From JAPUDS01 sp964536265 (GTDB lineage Bacteria > Patescibacteriota > Saccharimonadia > Saccharimonadales > Saccharimonadaceae): a stretch of 64,000 bases of DNA. Every line of letters begins with the position of its first letter. Position 1 is the first letter of the stretch. Below are positions 34,374 through 43,501 of this stretch, in pieces. Position numbers and translations under genes: made by a program. Below the pieces are notes generated by a model. That model did no database searches, was not told the DNA's origin, and saw nothing but the letters and a program-made list of their open reading frames with translations. The DNA lies in assembly GCA_964536265.1 (NCBI GenBank), contig CAZHVV010000005.1, forward strand, positions 1-64,000, in the 5' to 3' direction.

Positions 34374-34904
34374 CTAGTTCTTACTACTAACTAGCTCGAG
34401 TTCTGCCTTCAATACAATCGAATTCTTTTCGTTCGCACACGTCACGACAACCGGCCACTTTCCGTATGGACGACCATCCTCAACTGTCCATGCCCAGCTC
34501 ACAATACCGTATTCATCTGCCGTCTTCGGCACGAGCCCATTGTCTGTACTCGCTTGCTTGTCATATTCAACTCGAATTGAACAAGCCGCCTTTGGATTCG
34601 TCTTCACCGAAAGAGATGCGTTAGAGCCAGGTACAACTGGCGTCGTAAATGACTGTTTCGATACACCAATTTGGGCATCATTTGCCATAGTCGCTGGTTG
34701 TAATACTGCTTTCTTGGTTGTGGCTGGTTGCTGATTTACGACAGTTGGTTTATAGCGGCCCATATACCACGTGTACAGCAACCCAGCACCAACAAACAAT
34801 ACAATGAGCACCGTCACAGTTACGAGCGCACGGCGAGCCGTTCGCACAGCTGCGCGACGATTGCGCTTACCACCTCTGGAACCAGAGTGAAGGTCTAGGC
34901 TCAT
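34374..34904 (-). CDS. single-pass membrane protein with Ig-like ectodomain
   Basis: A 176-residue protein. A very basic N-terminus (RGGKRNRRAAVRTARR) precedes a membrane helix (about 27-48). The ectodomain (about 75-176) reads like an Ig-like beta sandwich with two cysteines (CSIRVEY and VVTCAN) that could form the core disulfide, and a WAWTVEDG segment. It is the second gene of a unit with the protein upstream (17-bp gap). Function unknown. Confidence 0.65.
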   Translation of the reverse strand: MSLDLHSGSRGGKRNRRAAVRTARRALVTVTVLIVLFVGAGLLYTWYMGRYKPTVVNQQPATTKKAVLQPATMANDAQIGVSKQSFTTPVVPGSNASLSVKTNPKAACSIRVEYDKQASTDNGLVPKTADEYGIVSWAWTVEDGRPYGKWPVVVTCANEKNSIVLKAELELVSSKN

Positions 34905-34921
34905 GTAAAGATTAGACTCCG

Positions 34922-35470
34922 TTACTTATTGTCGGTGTGGTACTTGTCGATTGACTTCGCAACTGTGCCATCTGTTTTGATGTTTTCATAGAAGAGAACT
35001 TGGTCGCGACTGATAATCATCTCGTCAGTTGGACCATGGATTTCACTACCGAGCTTGATAAGCTGAACGTCTGACTTCGCGTCAGTTGATGTTTCTTGTG
35101 GATTCGTACCGTCTGCTGCTGCAGCTTCTGTTGTTTGTAAGTAGAAGATGTCTGTTAGCCGGACTGTGCTGTCATTACCTGTGTGTAACTTGCCGAAGTA
35201 CACTTGGCCATTCGTTAAGAAAACAGCCTGGTATTTTCCACCGTCAATATAGCCAAAGAAACCACTCCGGTTCATAAGCCATGTTCCACCAAAGAAAACG
35301 AGAGCGACAATAGCAAGCGCAGCTACAGCTAGCAGTATTGGCTTACGCTTTGGTTTCTTGCTTGGTTTGATTGGTGATGACGTCGTTGCTGGGCGTTCAG
35401 CAACCGCAGGTTGTGCTGGTTGTGCTGGCACATGTGACGCTGGTACATTCGTACGATATCTACTATCCAT
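34922..35470 (-). CDS. conserved Patescibacteria-type single-pass membrane protein
   Basis: A 182-residue protein with a Pro/Ala/Lys-rich cytoplasmic N-terminus (1-44), a membrane helix (about 45-65) and an ectodomain with YQAVFLTNGQVYFGKL, IFYLQ and IHGPTDEMIISRDQVLFYEN. I associate this pattern with a recurrent uncharacterised family in Patescibacteria genomes; no domain name or function can be given. A GGGAG Shine-Dalgarno lies 7 nt before the ATG, and a TGC-TATAGT extended -10 lies further upstream, so this gene has a real leader, unlike many neighbours. Confidence 0.7.
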   Translation of the reverse strand: MDSRYRTNVPASHVPAQPAQPAVAERPATTSSPIKPSKKPKRKPILLAVAALAIVALVFFGGTWLMNRSGFFGYIDGGKYQAVFLTNGQVYFGKLHTGNDSTVRLTDIFYLQTTEAAAADGTNPQETSTDAKSDVQLIKLGSEIHGPTDEMIISRDQVLFYENIKTDGTVAKSIDKYHTDNK

Positions 35471-35543
35471 GATTACTCCCTCATTAGTACTTTAAGCTAG
35501 CATTACTATAGCATAAGTGATATTGCGCGACAACAGATGTAGA

Positions 35544-35972
35544 TTACTTCGGCAAGCGCGGTTTGTAGACTGCAGTTGCGGCCTCAAGTCCAAGGACATG
35601 AAGGGCCCCCACAAGCACGTACAAATCATCACGTTTTGCTTGTGTTGGCTCCGTTTTGTATTCTTCAAATTTTGCTTCTACCCTATCAACTAACCACTTT
35701 TCCTCAGCCTTCGTAACATGTGTCGTTGCAGATGTACTCGCTGAGGGCGCCACAACAGCCAGTGAACGAGCTGAGCGGTCTCGCTTAACTAAGTACCCCT
35801 TCACTATCAGGTTATCAACATGGACGGCAACGGTTGAAACGGAGCGGTAATCAAGAGCACGCATAATCTCCCTATAGCTTGGCCCATAGCCGTGACCAGC
35901 GATAAACCCATCTATAAAACTAAGCAGTTCTTTTTGCTTTTTGCTTGGCCGCAAGTTGCTTTGCTCTTGCAT
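35544..35972 (-). CDS. LexA-like winged-helix protein lacking the peptidase domain
   Basis: A 142-residue protein. Residues about 8-72 match the LexA N-terminal DNA-binding domain (KKQKELLSFIDGFIAGHGYG, PSYREIMRALDYRSVSTVAVH, LIVKGYLVKRDRSARSLAV). The LexA Ser/Lys autopeptidase domain is absent; instead a roughly 55-residue helical C-terminus follows. It could therefore be a repressor that is not SOS-cleavable. The start has AAAGGAG 9 nt upstream, within the end of the gtrA-like gene (53-bp overlap). Regulatory target unknown; the neighbouring surface and polysaccharide genes are candidates. Confidence 0.75.
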   Translation of the reverse strand: MQEQSNLRPSKKQKELLSFIDGFIAGHGYGPSYREIMRALDYRSVSTVAVHVDNLIVKGYLVKRDRSARSLAVVAPSASTSATTHVTKAEEKWLVDRVEAKFEEYKTEPTQAKRDDLYVLVGALHVLGLEAATAVYKPRLPK

Positions 35973-36447
35973 AGCGTTTCTCCTTTGATTTTGCTGTCTC
36001 AATGGTGATTGCATGATGATGCGCAGCGTGCTGACCAGAACGGAATACCCAAAACTTCAAGCCCAAATACGACCACACAGCAAAGAACATACCAGCTATA
36101 AATTGCCCGACATATGGACTAATGTTGAAATACTTCTCGAGTGCCAGTGTGATACCGAGGTTTATGAAAAAGTTCAGCCCCATAAACAGCACGAAACGAA
36201 CAATCTCTTGTCGTGTTTTGCTCTTGCCGGTTTTTGTACTGAATACCCAGTTTTTATCGACAATAAAGAACACAACATGTGCACATAAACTACTGACGGT
36301 GATGGCAAGTGTCGTGTCCCAACCCAGAAACTCATGCCCGATAGCATAGCCAAGATATGTCCCCCAGAAAAGTACATTTCCCGCGAGCTGCAACTTGATA
36401 AACTCGACAATCGAGTGCACGAGCGATTTTTTCATTTTTTTCTTCAT
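35920..36447 (-). CDS. GtrA-family membrane protein
   Basis: A 175-residue protein with four membrane helices (about 13-33, 43-65, 79-99 and 109-130), the QLAGNVLFWGTYLGY first helix, and the VDKNWVF and KFWVF motifs typical of GtrA/DPMS-flippase-like proteins. These are thought to help move undecaprenyl-linked sugars across the membrane for glycan decoration. The C-terminal tail (about 135-175) is unusually long, His/Lys/Ala-rich and cytoplasmic, and its codons double as the start region of the LexA-like gene. It sits at the edge of the polysaccharide locus, divergent from the ligase. Confidence 0.85.
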   Translation of the reverse strand: MKKKMKKSLVHSIVEFIKLQLAGNVLFWGTYLGYAIGHEFLGWDTTLAITVSSLCAHVVFFIVDKNWVFSTKTGKSKTRQEIVRFVLFMGLNFFINLGITLALEKYFNISPYVGQFIAGMFFAVWSYLGLKFWVFRSGQHAAHHHAITIETAKSKEKRYARAKQLAAKQKAKRTA

Positions 36448-36518
36448 TGCTTACGCTTAGTGTACGGCTTTTCCGCCGCTTTTACTAGACTACGTTGCCC
36501 GAGTATACTGGAGGCTAT

Positions 36519-37928
36519 ATGCATACACCTTCGCTTTCGGCCGTTCGCTACTGGTTCCTTGGTGCTTTAGTAGCCACTGCTCCTATGTCGTTACATCCGT
36601 CGGTTTCCCTACCCATACTCAACTTCCCGACTTTTCGAATTGGGCTGTACCAACTCTTGGCAGTTTGTTTTGTTATGCTATGTCTCCCCCTCGTATGGAG
36701 GGCAAAGCTTTTGCACTCTTCATGGGTGTTAAGCGGCAGTCTTATCGCGTTACTCATCACTTTTGTTGTTGGCTACAGCACATCACTCGTACCAGACCGT
36801 ACACTACTGTATTCGGCTGCATTTGGTAGCCTGGTTGTGCTCGCAATTTGCGCATATCATGCTTATTTTGAGTTAAACAGCAAGGAGCGGCAGAGCCTGA
36901 TATATGTTGTTTTATGGAGCGGGATTGTATTCGGCAGTCTTGCTCTACTGCAGCTGATTGTTGCAACATTTGATTCCTTAGCACTTGGCACGTTGTGCGC
37001 GGGCTGCTCAAGCCAAGTATTTGGATTTCCACGTATCAATCTGTTTGCCGCAGAACCCCAGTTCTTCGCGAGTAGTTTACTCCCAGCCTTCTTTGCTAGT
37101 CTCTTCTTTATAAAAAACAGATGGTTATCAACATGGTCATTATTTCTTACAACACTTGCAATAAGCCTCACATTTTCTCGTGGCGCTTTTGCGGCGATAA
37201 TTGGAGCGCTCATTATCTTCATGACAATTTCTCTGGCGCGGCGGCATAATGCGACAGTTATAGCTGTAGCAAAACGTCTCTCTATCGCCGTTGTAGCTGT
37301 CATTATCGGTTTCGGTTTCCTCGTTGGCTCGGCGACGATTCGTTACCACGGTACGCCCCACATTGCTTTCAATACGACGGTCAGCATGCTTGAACACCTC
37401 ACCATGGGAGTCATCTCTATTCCTCAGCGTGTTGAACCTGTCCCAAATACAGTAGCTGAGGTATCTCCAACGAACAACAACTCATTTACACCAGAAGGAC
37501 TTGTTGAAGCGTCATCAAATGATCGACTTGGCGCTGCTCAGCTTGCTCTTAACGCTTGGAATGACACGCCCAAAACGACCTTTTTCGGTGTTGGTATGGG
37601 CAACCTAGGCGCCTACGTACGGGCAAATATCGATACTGCTGCTCCAGCCGATTTAACAGTCTATATCTTTTACATCTTAGTGCTCAGTGAGCTTGGACTT
37701 GTCGGACTTGGCTTTGTACTCTTTTGGCTTGGTTGTGCAATCTGGTATTCTTGGCGCATTGCTTCGCCTGCACATCGGGGACTGGCAATCACAGTGGTGA
37801 GCGCATTTGCTATTCAATTTCTGTTCTTCGGGTCATATATCAATGTTATGTACATATATGTTTGGCTTGGTATCTGCTTCGCTCTCGAGAAGAACTCGGC
37901 TATAATAAACAAGACCTCCCATGCATAA
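36519..37928 (+). CDS. O-antigen ligase/polymerase-like membrane protein
   Basis: A 469-residue polytopic protein with about 12 membrane helices and a large extracytoplasmic loop (about residues 285-370, with FTPEGLVEASSNDRLGAAQLALNAWNDTPKTTFFGVGMG). That loop pattern (R-x2-x-W, then G-x-G-x-G) is the Wzy_C/WaaL signature, in which the loop acts in glycan transfer from the lipid carrier. It could polymerise repeats or attach the glycan to its acceptor. A TATACT box lies 10 nt and GGAGG 4 nt before the ATG. The stop overlaps the next gene by 8 bp, so they form an operon. Confidence 0.85.
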   Translation: MHTPSLSAVRYWFLGALVATAPMSLHPSVSLPILNFPTFRIGLYQLLAVCFVMLCLPLVWRAKLLHSSWVLSGSLIALLITFVVGYSTSLVPDRTLLYSAAFGSLVVLAICAYHAYFELNSKERQSLIYVVLWSGIVFGSLALLQLIVATFDSLALGTLCAGCSSQVFGFPRINLFAAEPQFFASSLLPAFFASLFFIKNRWLSTWSLFLTTLAISLTFSRGAFAAIIGALIIFMTISLARRHNATVIAVAKRLSIAVVAVIIGFGFLVGSATIRYHGTPHIAFNTTVSMLEHLTMGVISIPQRVEPVPNTVAEVSPTNNNSFTPEGLVEASSNDRLGAAQLALNAWNDTPKTTFFGVGMGNLGAYVRANIDTAAPADLTVYIFYILVLSELGLVGLGFVLFWLGCAIWYSWRIASPAHRGLAITVVSAFAIQFLFFGSYINVMYIYVWLGICFALEKNSAIINKTSHA

Positions 37929-39339
37929 CAACGCAACAACACTCTACAGATTCTTCCTTGCAGCCGGTGATATCTTGGCACTTCTGCTGTCATTCACGGC
38001 AGCTTACGTTTTACGTGTTTCACTCAGTGGCCGTCCGATTGCTGTTAATGTGAGTTCATTTGAATTCATCAGTTTTGTTATCGCTCTGCTACCGCTCTGG
38101 ATTGTCTTGTTCTATATGCTTGGCCTCTATTCTCGACACGTTTACGAATACAAGCCCCGTGAGCTCAGCCGCCTGCTTGTCGCCGCAATCTTGGGAATTA
38201 TGCTGATGATTACCTTCAGTTTCTTTACGTCCATACCACTCTTTCCAGCAAAACTCGTTGCCCTTTACGCTCTGGGCATAAGTTATGTGCTTCTCGTCGT
38301 CATCCGCTCACTCATCCGCGTCATTCGCCTCATCACACTCGACCGCGGTATTGGTTTGTCTCGACTGCTTGTCATAGGCGACAATGAAGCAACAAGTAGC
38401 CTGCTGGCATTTATAAGTTCAAACCCTCGCTCAGGCTACTGTATCGTTGGGGTCGTGGCAGATGACAAATTTGTACCGCCACTGCTGAAGAAAAAACAAT
38501 TCGGTAGCCTTGACGAAGCACTACTCAGTAGTAAACCTGACGTTATTATGCAGACCGATACGCGTTCGAGCAATCGTATTTATAACCTTGCAGTTGATAA
38601 TCATATTGCTTACCAATATGTGCCCTCACATGAAGCGCTCATGAACACACGTCACACTACTGAAATCATCGGTACCCTACCAGTAATCATCGTGCAAACA
38701 ACACCACTCATTGGGTATGGTCGCATACTGAAAAGGATTGTCGATATTATTGTCAGTACAATAGCTCTTATACTCACTTCACCAATCTGGGTTATAACAG
38801 CACTCATCATGAAACTGCTTGAGCCAACAACACCTGTCATCTACCGTCAAGAACGTCTGTCGCGCCACAATAAGCCAGTGTATATTTACAAGTTCCGTAC
38901 CTTAAAACGCCAATATAACGGACTAACCCCTGAAGGGGCTTTCGAAAAAATGGGGAAGTCTGAGCTTGCGAAGAAGTATCGCGACAACGGTGACTGGCTC
39001 GACAAAGACCCACGCGTCACACCGTTCGGTAGATTTCTCAGATCAACCAGTATCGACGAATTACCCCAGCTACTTAACGTGCTGAAGGGTGACATCAGTT
39101 TAGTTGGACCGCGAGCACTTGTACCAGAAGAACTTAAACGCTACCAGCACAAACACCTCATCCTGAGCGTAAAGTCTGGACTCACAGGTCTTGCTCAAAT
39201 CTCTGGTCGCCGCGATATTAGTTTTGATGATCGCCGAGCACTCGACATTTACTATGTTCACAACTGGTCACTCTGGCTCGACACGCAAATCATTGTGAAA
39301 ACTATTTGGCACGTTATCTTCCGCAAAGGAGCCATGTAG
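37921..39339 (+). CDS. polyprenyl glycosylphosphotransferase (initiating sugar transferase)
   Basis: A 472-residue WbaP/WcaJ/CpsE-type enzyme that starts glycan synthesis by moving a sugar phosphate from a UDP-sugar to undecaprenyl phosphate. Four N-terminal membrane helices (about residues 12-133) precede a Rossmann-like CoA-binding_3 domain (about 140-245), a re-entrant/membrane helix (about 275-300) and the C-terminal bacterial sugar transferase domain, with YRQERLSRHNKPVYIYKFRTL, DPRVTPFGRFLRSTSIDELPQL and ISLVGPRALVPEE containing the catalytic Asp-Glu pair. Length and domain order are normal. It is co-transcribed with the ligase and two glycosyltransferases. Confidence 0.95.
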   Translation: MHNNATTLYRFFLAAGDILALLLSFTAAYVLRVSLSGRPIAVNVSSFEFISFVIALLPLWIVLFYMLGLYSRHVYEYKPRELSRLLVAAILGIMLMITFSFFTSIPLFPAKLVALYALGISYVLLVVIRSLIRVIRLITLDRGIGLSRLLVIGDNEATSSLLAFISSNPRSGYCIVGVVADDKFVPPLLKKKQFGSLDEALLSSKPDVIMQTDTRSSNRIYNLAVDNHIAYQYVPSHEALMNTRHTTEIIGTLPVIIVQTTPLIGYGRILKRIVDIIVSTIALILTSPIWVITALIMKLLEPTTPVIYRQERLSRHNKPVYIYKFRTLKRQYNGLTPEGAFEKMGKSELAKKYRDNGDWLDKDPRVTPFGRFLRSTSIDELPQLLNVLKGDISLVGPRALVPEELKRYQHKHLILSVKSGLTGLAQISGRRDISFDDRRALDIYYVHNWSLWLDTQIIVKTIWHVIFRKGAM

Positions 39340-39341
39340 TA

Positions 39342-40463
39342 GTGTCTAAGATTGCGCTTGTCACTGACTGGATCACTGTCATGGGTGGTGGCGAAAAGGT
39401 CGTCGAGCAATTTCATAAACTTTACCCCGATGCGCCAATATATACGTCATACTGCGCCGACCGGTGGCGTCCGTGGCTCGATAACAAAGTGGTTACGGGA
39501 TATTTGCAACACTGGCCGTTCTCTGTACTCAGGCGCTTTCTACCTGTGCTCCGTCAGTGGTGGTTCGCGCAACTTGACCTCTCCGCTTACGATACCATCA
39601 TCAGCATTAGCGGCAATGGAGAAGCAAAATTCGTTAAAACTACGGACGACCAGACACATATCTGCTATTGCCACACCCCACCTCATTTTTACTGGGCTCA
39701 GTACGACGAATATCTACGACAACCGAGCATGCGTCCGTTCTGGCTTGCTAGACTTGGTCTCAAGCTGCTCGTTAAACCTCTACGAAAACGTGACTACGCC
39801 GCCGCACAGCAGGTTGATTATTTCATTGCAAACTCAACGAATATCCAAAACGATATCAAACGTTTTTATAACCGTGACAGTGTTGTTATTCACCCACCAA
39901 TCAACACTGACACATTCGCGAAACTCGCACCAAAAGGCATACGCACTATTCCTGAAACTCCACAATGCATAATGTGGGGAAGAGTTGTACCTGCAAAACG
40001 TATCGACGTAGCTATAGAGGCATGCAACCAACTAGGTTGGCCTCTCACAATCATTGGTGATGGCCCAGATATCCCTCGACTCAAGGCTTTAGCAGGTCCT
40101 ACTATTTCGTTTGCTGGTTACGTCAATGACGAAGATCGTGAAAAATATATCAAGGGTGCCGACTTGTTCCTCTTCTGCGCCTATGAAGATTTTGGTGTCG
40201 CACCAGTTGAAGCACTCGCCGCCGGCCTCCCAGTTGTTGCCTACCGTGCTGGCGGTGCGCTCGATTATATTAAGGACGAAGAAAACGGAATATTTTTTGA
40301 TACGCAAAGGGCAGAAAGCCTCGTCATTAGTATTAAAAAAATAATTCGTATAACCTTTGATTCATCAGCTATCTCACTTTCGGCCAACCATTTTTCTCGA
40401 GAGAATTTCAGTCAACATATAACAAATTTCATAGCATCGCGTACAAAAGGAACATTGAGATGA
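39342..40463 (+). CDS. family 4 glycosyltransferase
   Basis: A 373-residue GT-B enzyme. The N-terminal domain has WITVMGGGEKVVEQF and the CYCHTPPHFYW segment typical of the mannosyltransferase-like GT4 group. The C-terminal domain has IMWGRVVPAKRIDVAIEA, IIGDGPD and the catalytic EDFGVAPVEALAAG (E-x7-E). It adds a sugar from a nucleotide donor at the cytoplasmic face. The GTG start at 39342, with AAGGAG 11 nt upstream, is chosen because the frame upstream lies in the previous gene. It overlaps the next gene by 4 bp. Confidence 0.9.
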   Translation: MSKIALVTDWITVMGGGEKVVEQFHKLYPDAPIYTSYCADRWRPWLDNKVVTGYLQHWPFSVLRRFLPVLRQWWFAQLDLSAYDTIISISGNGEAKFVKTTDDQTHICYCHTPPHFYWAQYDEYLRQPSMRPFWLARLGLKLLVKPLRKRDYAAAQQVDYFIANSTNIQNDIKRFYNRDSVVIHPPINTDTFAKLAPKGIRTIPETPQCIMWGRVVPAKRIDVAIEACNQLGWPLTIIGDGPDIPRLKALAGPTISFAGYVNDEDREKYIKGADLFLFCAYEDFGVAPVEALAAGLPVVAYRAGGALDYIKDEENGIFFDTQRAESLVISIKKIIRITFDSSAISLSANHFSRENFSQHITNFIASRTKGTLR

Positions 40464-41551
40464 AGATAGCTATTGATGCTCGCGAACTTCGAACAACAAC
40501 AGGACGCTATATTGAACGTATGCTTCACTATCTACAACAAATCGATACTGGCAACGACTATCTTATTTTGCTGAAGCCAAAGGATATTGATGGCTGGGTA
40601 CCCACAAACCCGCGTTTTACTAAAATCCCATGTCCTTACAAAGAGTTTACCTTCGATGAACAAATCGGCTTCAAAAAGCAGCTCGAATCACTCAAGCCTG
40701 ACCTGGTTCACTTTCCGATTGTTCAACAACCGGTTTGGTATACTGGCCGAGTTATAACTACTATGCAAGATTTAACAACTATTCGATTTAAAAATCCTGC
40801 CAAAAATCCATTTATTTTCTGGGTTAAGCAACAGGTATACAAATGCGTAAATAAGCGCGTCGCTCGAAAATCTGTTGCACTCATAACTCCAACCGAATTT
40901 GTCAAACAAGATGTGGCGAACTACTGTACTATTAGCCCTAATAAAATAACTGTTACCTTAGAGTCTGCAGATCCATTACCATCAGATAGTCAACCAATCG
41001 ATTATCTGTCTAATAAAGAATTCATTATGTATGTCGGTCGCCCAACACCACATAAAAACTTGCGACGGTTGATTGATGCGTTCGCAAAACTACAAGTTAA
41101 ACATCCCGGCCTGATTCTTGCGCTTGCTGGCAAGAAAGATGCGAACTATACACTCCACGAAGACTATGTTCGCAGCAAAGGAATCAAGAACGTATACTTC
41201 ACTGACTTCATTCCAGACAACCAGTTACGCTGGATGTACGAGCATACGGCTGCCTATTGCTTCCCGTCTCTCAGTGAAGGCTTTGGTTTACCGGGACTTG
41301 AAGCTATGCTCCACGGTGCACCAGTTGTGAGTAGCAATGCGACGTGTTTACCCGAAGTAAACGGTGATGCTGCACACTATTTTGACCCCTACAATGTCGA
41401 TGATATGGCGCGCGCGATTGACGAAGTTATGACTGACCAGAAGCTTCGTGCAAAACTTATCACAGCTGGCTATGAGAACGTCAAACGTTTTAGCTGGGAG
41501 AAAATGGCCCGCCAAACGCTTGATGTCTATGAAAAAGCTTTCGAGCAGTAA
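40460..41551 (+). CDS. family 4 glycosyltransferase (mannosyltransferase-like)
   Basis: A 363-residue GT-B enzyme starting MKIAIDARELRTTTGRYIERM, a form typical of WbaZ/mtfB-like GT4 proteins. The C-terminal domain has MYVGRPTPHKNLRRLIDAF and SLSEGFGLPGLEAMLHGAPV with the E-x7-E motif. It starts within the previous stop (ATGA) and is last in the ligase/initiating-transferase/GT operon. It converges on glmS with a 1-bp gap between stops. Donor and acceptor unknown. Confidence 0.9.
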   Translation: MKIAIDARELRTTTGRYIERMLHYLQQIDTGNDYLILLKPKDIDGWVPTNPRFTKIPCPYKEFTFDEQIGFKKQLESLKPDLVHFPIVQQPVWYTGRVITTMQDLTTIRFKNPAKNPFIFWVKQQVYKCVNKRVARKSVALITPTEFVKQDVANYCTISPNKITVTLESADPLPSDSQPIDYLSNKEFIMYVGRPTPHKNLRRLIDAFAKLQVKHPGLILALAGKKDANYTLHEDYVRSKGIKNVYFTDFIPDNQLRWMYEHTAAYCFPSLSEGFGLPGLEAMLHGAPVVSSNATCLPEVNGDAAHYFDPYNVDDMARAIDEVMTDQKLRAKLITAGYENVKRFSWEKMARQTLDVYEKAFEQ

Positions 41552-41552
41552 T

Positions 41553-43379
41553 TTACTCGACCGTCACACTCTTCGCAAGGTTACGTGGCTGATCAACATC
41601 GTTACCACGTCCAACGGCAACATAGTAGGCAAGTAGTTGAGAAATCACATTAAATATAAGTGGAATTAGCAAATCAATCTTTGTATGAATAGCTATAACC
41701 TGTTCAGCTTTGATTCTCTTCTTGCTGTTAGTTATGACTATAACGTGTGCACCGCGAGTATTCATCTCGATGATATTGCTGAGTGATTTATCGTACAGCC
41801 AATTCTCCGCAATGAAAGCAACTTCAAAGAATCTGTCATCTATGAGTGCTATCGCACCATGTTTCAGCTCGCCGGCTGGGTAGCCCTCGGCGTGCAGGTA
41901 ACTCACCTCTTTGATTTTCAATGCGCCCTCAAGTGCCGCCGGATACAGTGTATCCCGACCTGTATAAATTGCGTGGTCGTATTTCGCATATTTTTTCGCA
42001 ATCTTGCGCACTTCTTCTTCGTGCTCTGCTATCACATCAGTAATTGCATCAGGTAGTAGTGACAGCTCTTCAATCCACTCACGCAGTTCTTTCGGACTTG
42101 CCCCTTTGGCTTGTGCAATCACCAAACCGAACAATATCATGGCAACTGTTTGCGACGTAAATGCCTTGGTGCTTGCAACTGAAATCTCCGCGCCAACATG
42201 CACATAAACACCACCATCAACTTCGCGGGCGATGGTTGAGCCAACTGCGTTAACAATGCCAAGACACCGCACACCGCGCCGTTTCAGCTCCTGCAAGCAT
42301 GCAAGTGTGTCAGCAGTTTCACCAGACTGAGAAACAATCAGTGCGATTGAGTTTTCAGGAACAGCGAACGAGCGATACCGAAGCTCGGATGCGACTTCAA
42401 CTTGTATAGTGACATCATTCGTAAACTGTTCTATGAAGTATTTTGCTTGCAAGCCAGCATGGAATGCTGTGCCACACCCAACGACGATGATATTCTTGAC
42501 GTCTCGAAGCTCTGCATCGGACATATTGATGCCACCTAAGTGTGCGAGTCCTTCATCGACCGAGAGTCGTCCACTCAACGTCGAGCGCAGCGTTTCTGGT
42601 TGTTCGTGAATCTCTTTCGCTAAGAAATGGTCGAAGCCGCCTTTTTGAATTGACTGGATATCAAGTTCAAGCTTTTCTACCTGCGCCTCAACTGCATTTG
42701 CTTCAATGTCATAGAGCTTAACGCCATCGCGTGTGCATACGCCCATTTCGCCATCATGCAAGTAAATAACCTGGTCGGTATAGCCAACTAACGCCGAGGC
42801 ATCACTCGCGACAAAAACTTCGCCCTCGCCAACTCCGACAATCAATGGGCTACCTTTGCGGGCAACGACTATCTCGTTCGGATTTTTCACACTAAAGACT
42901 GCTATGCCGTAGGCACCAACAACCATCTTGAGTGCACCGCTTACTGCTTCGAGTAAATTATCAGATTCCTGATAAATAAAGTCTACAAGGGCTGTCAGCA
43001 CTTCAGTGTCAGTCTCGCTTTTGAATTCATAATCTCGCTTCACAAGCATCGCCTTGAGATCTTGATAGTTTTCAATGATGCCATTGTGCACCAGGAAAAT
43101 ATCACCAACATTATGTGGATGCGCATTGCGCTTGTTTGGCTCCCCATGCGTTGCCCAGCGCGTATGACCAATCCCCATATGATCGCCTGTCTGATGTGTA
43201 GCAACTTTTGACTCAAGTTCAGCTACTTTGCCCTTCGTACGTAGCATAGTTGGTTTTGCGGCTACATCCATCGTCACGATTCCGGCGCTATCATAGCCAC
43301 GATATTCCAACCGTCTCAGGCCACTGAGAAGTATACTCTGTGATTCCTTATCTCCTATATAGCCAACAATTCCGCACAT
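41553..43379 (-). CDS. glmS: glucosamine-6-phosphate synthase (isomerizing)
   Basis: A 608-residue enzyme making glucosamine-6-phosphate from fructose-6-phosphate and glutamine, the first step to UDP-GlcNAc. The N-terminal glutaminase starts MCGIVGYIG with nucleophile Cys2, and has RGYDSAG and GHTRWATHG. Two SIS domains follow (GCGTAFHAGL, SQSGETADTLACL, TKAFTSQTVAM), and the protein ends in the usual PRNLAKSVTVE. Full length. AGGGG lies about 8 nt before the ATG. The 122 bp upstream shows no glmS-ribozyme-like structure that I can recognise. It likely feeds cell wall and the FucNAc pathway in this locus. Confidence 0.97.
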   Translation of the reverse strand: MCGIVGYIGDKESQSILLSGLRRLEYRGYDSAGIVTMDVAAKPTMLRTKGKVAELESKVATHQTGDHMGIGHTRWATHGEPNKRNAHPHNVGDIFLVHNGIIENYQDLKAMLVKRDYEFKSETDTEVLTALVDFIYQESDNLLEAVSGALKMVVGAYGIAVFSVKNPNEIVVARKGSPLIVGVGEGEVFVASDASALVGYTDQVIYLHDGEMGVCTRDGVKLYDIEANAVEAQVEKLELDIQSIQKGGFDHFLAKEIHEQPETLRSTLSGRLSVDEGLAHLGGINMSDAELRDVKNIIVVGCGTAFHAGLQAKYFIEQFTNDVTIQVEVASELRYRSFAVPENSIALIVSQSGETADTLACLQELKRRGVRCLGIVNAVGSTIAREVDGGVYVHVGAEISVASTKAFTSQTVAMILFGLVIAQAKGASPKELREWIEELSLLPDAITDVIAEHEEEVRKIAKKYAKYDHAIYTGRDTLYPAALEGALKIKEVSYLHAEGYPAGELKHGAIALIDDRFFEVAFIAENWLYDKSLSNIIEMNTRGAHVIVITNSKKRIKAEQVIAIHTKIDLLIPLIFNVISQLLAYYVAVGRGNDVDQPRNLAKSVTVE

Positions 43380-43501
43380 GTATTTACCCCTTTTTAATTA
43401 CTACGTTAACGAAAAGCACATGCTCTATAGTTAACACCCATACAGAATAAATGTCCATATTATTTTATGAATTTATGAAATATACAAAATTACAACGATT
43501 G

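Noticed and set aside
35920..35972. Sequencing error causing the 53-bp overlap between the gtrA-like and LexA-like genes
   Set aside because: Both frames are intact, and the LexA-like start has a good Shine-Dalgarno inside the gtrA-like tail, so a genuine overlap is the simpler reading.
43380..43501. glmS ribozyme or riboswitch upstream of glmS
   Set aside because: The 122-bp region is AT-rich, has an ordinary Shine-Dalgarno, and shows none of the nested pseudoknot pairing expected.
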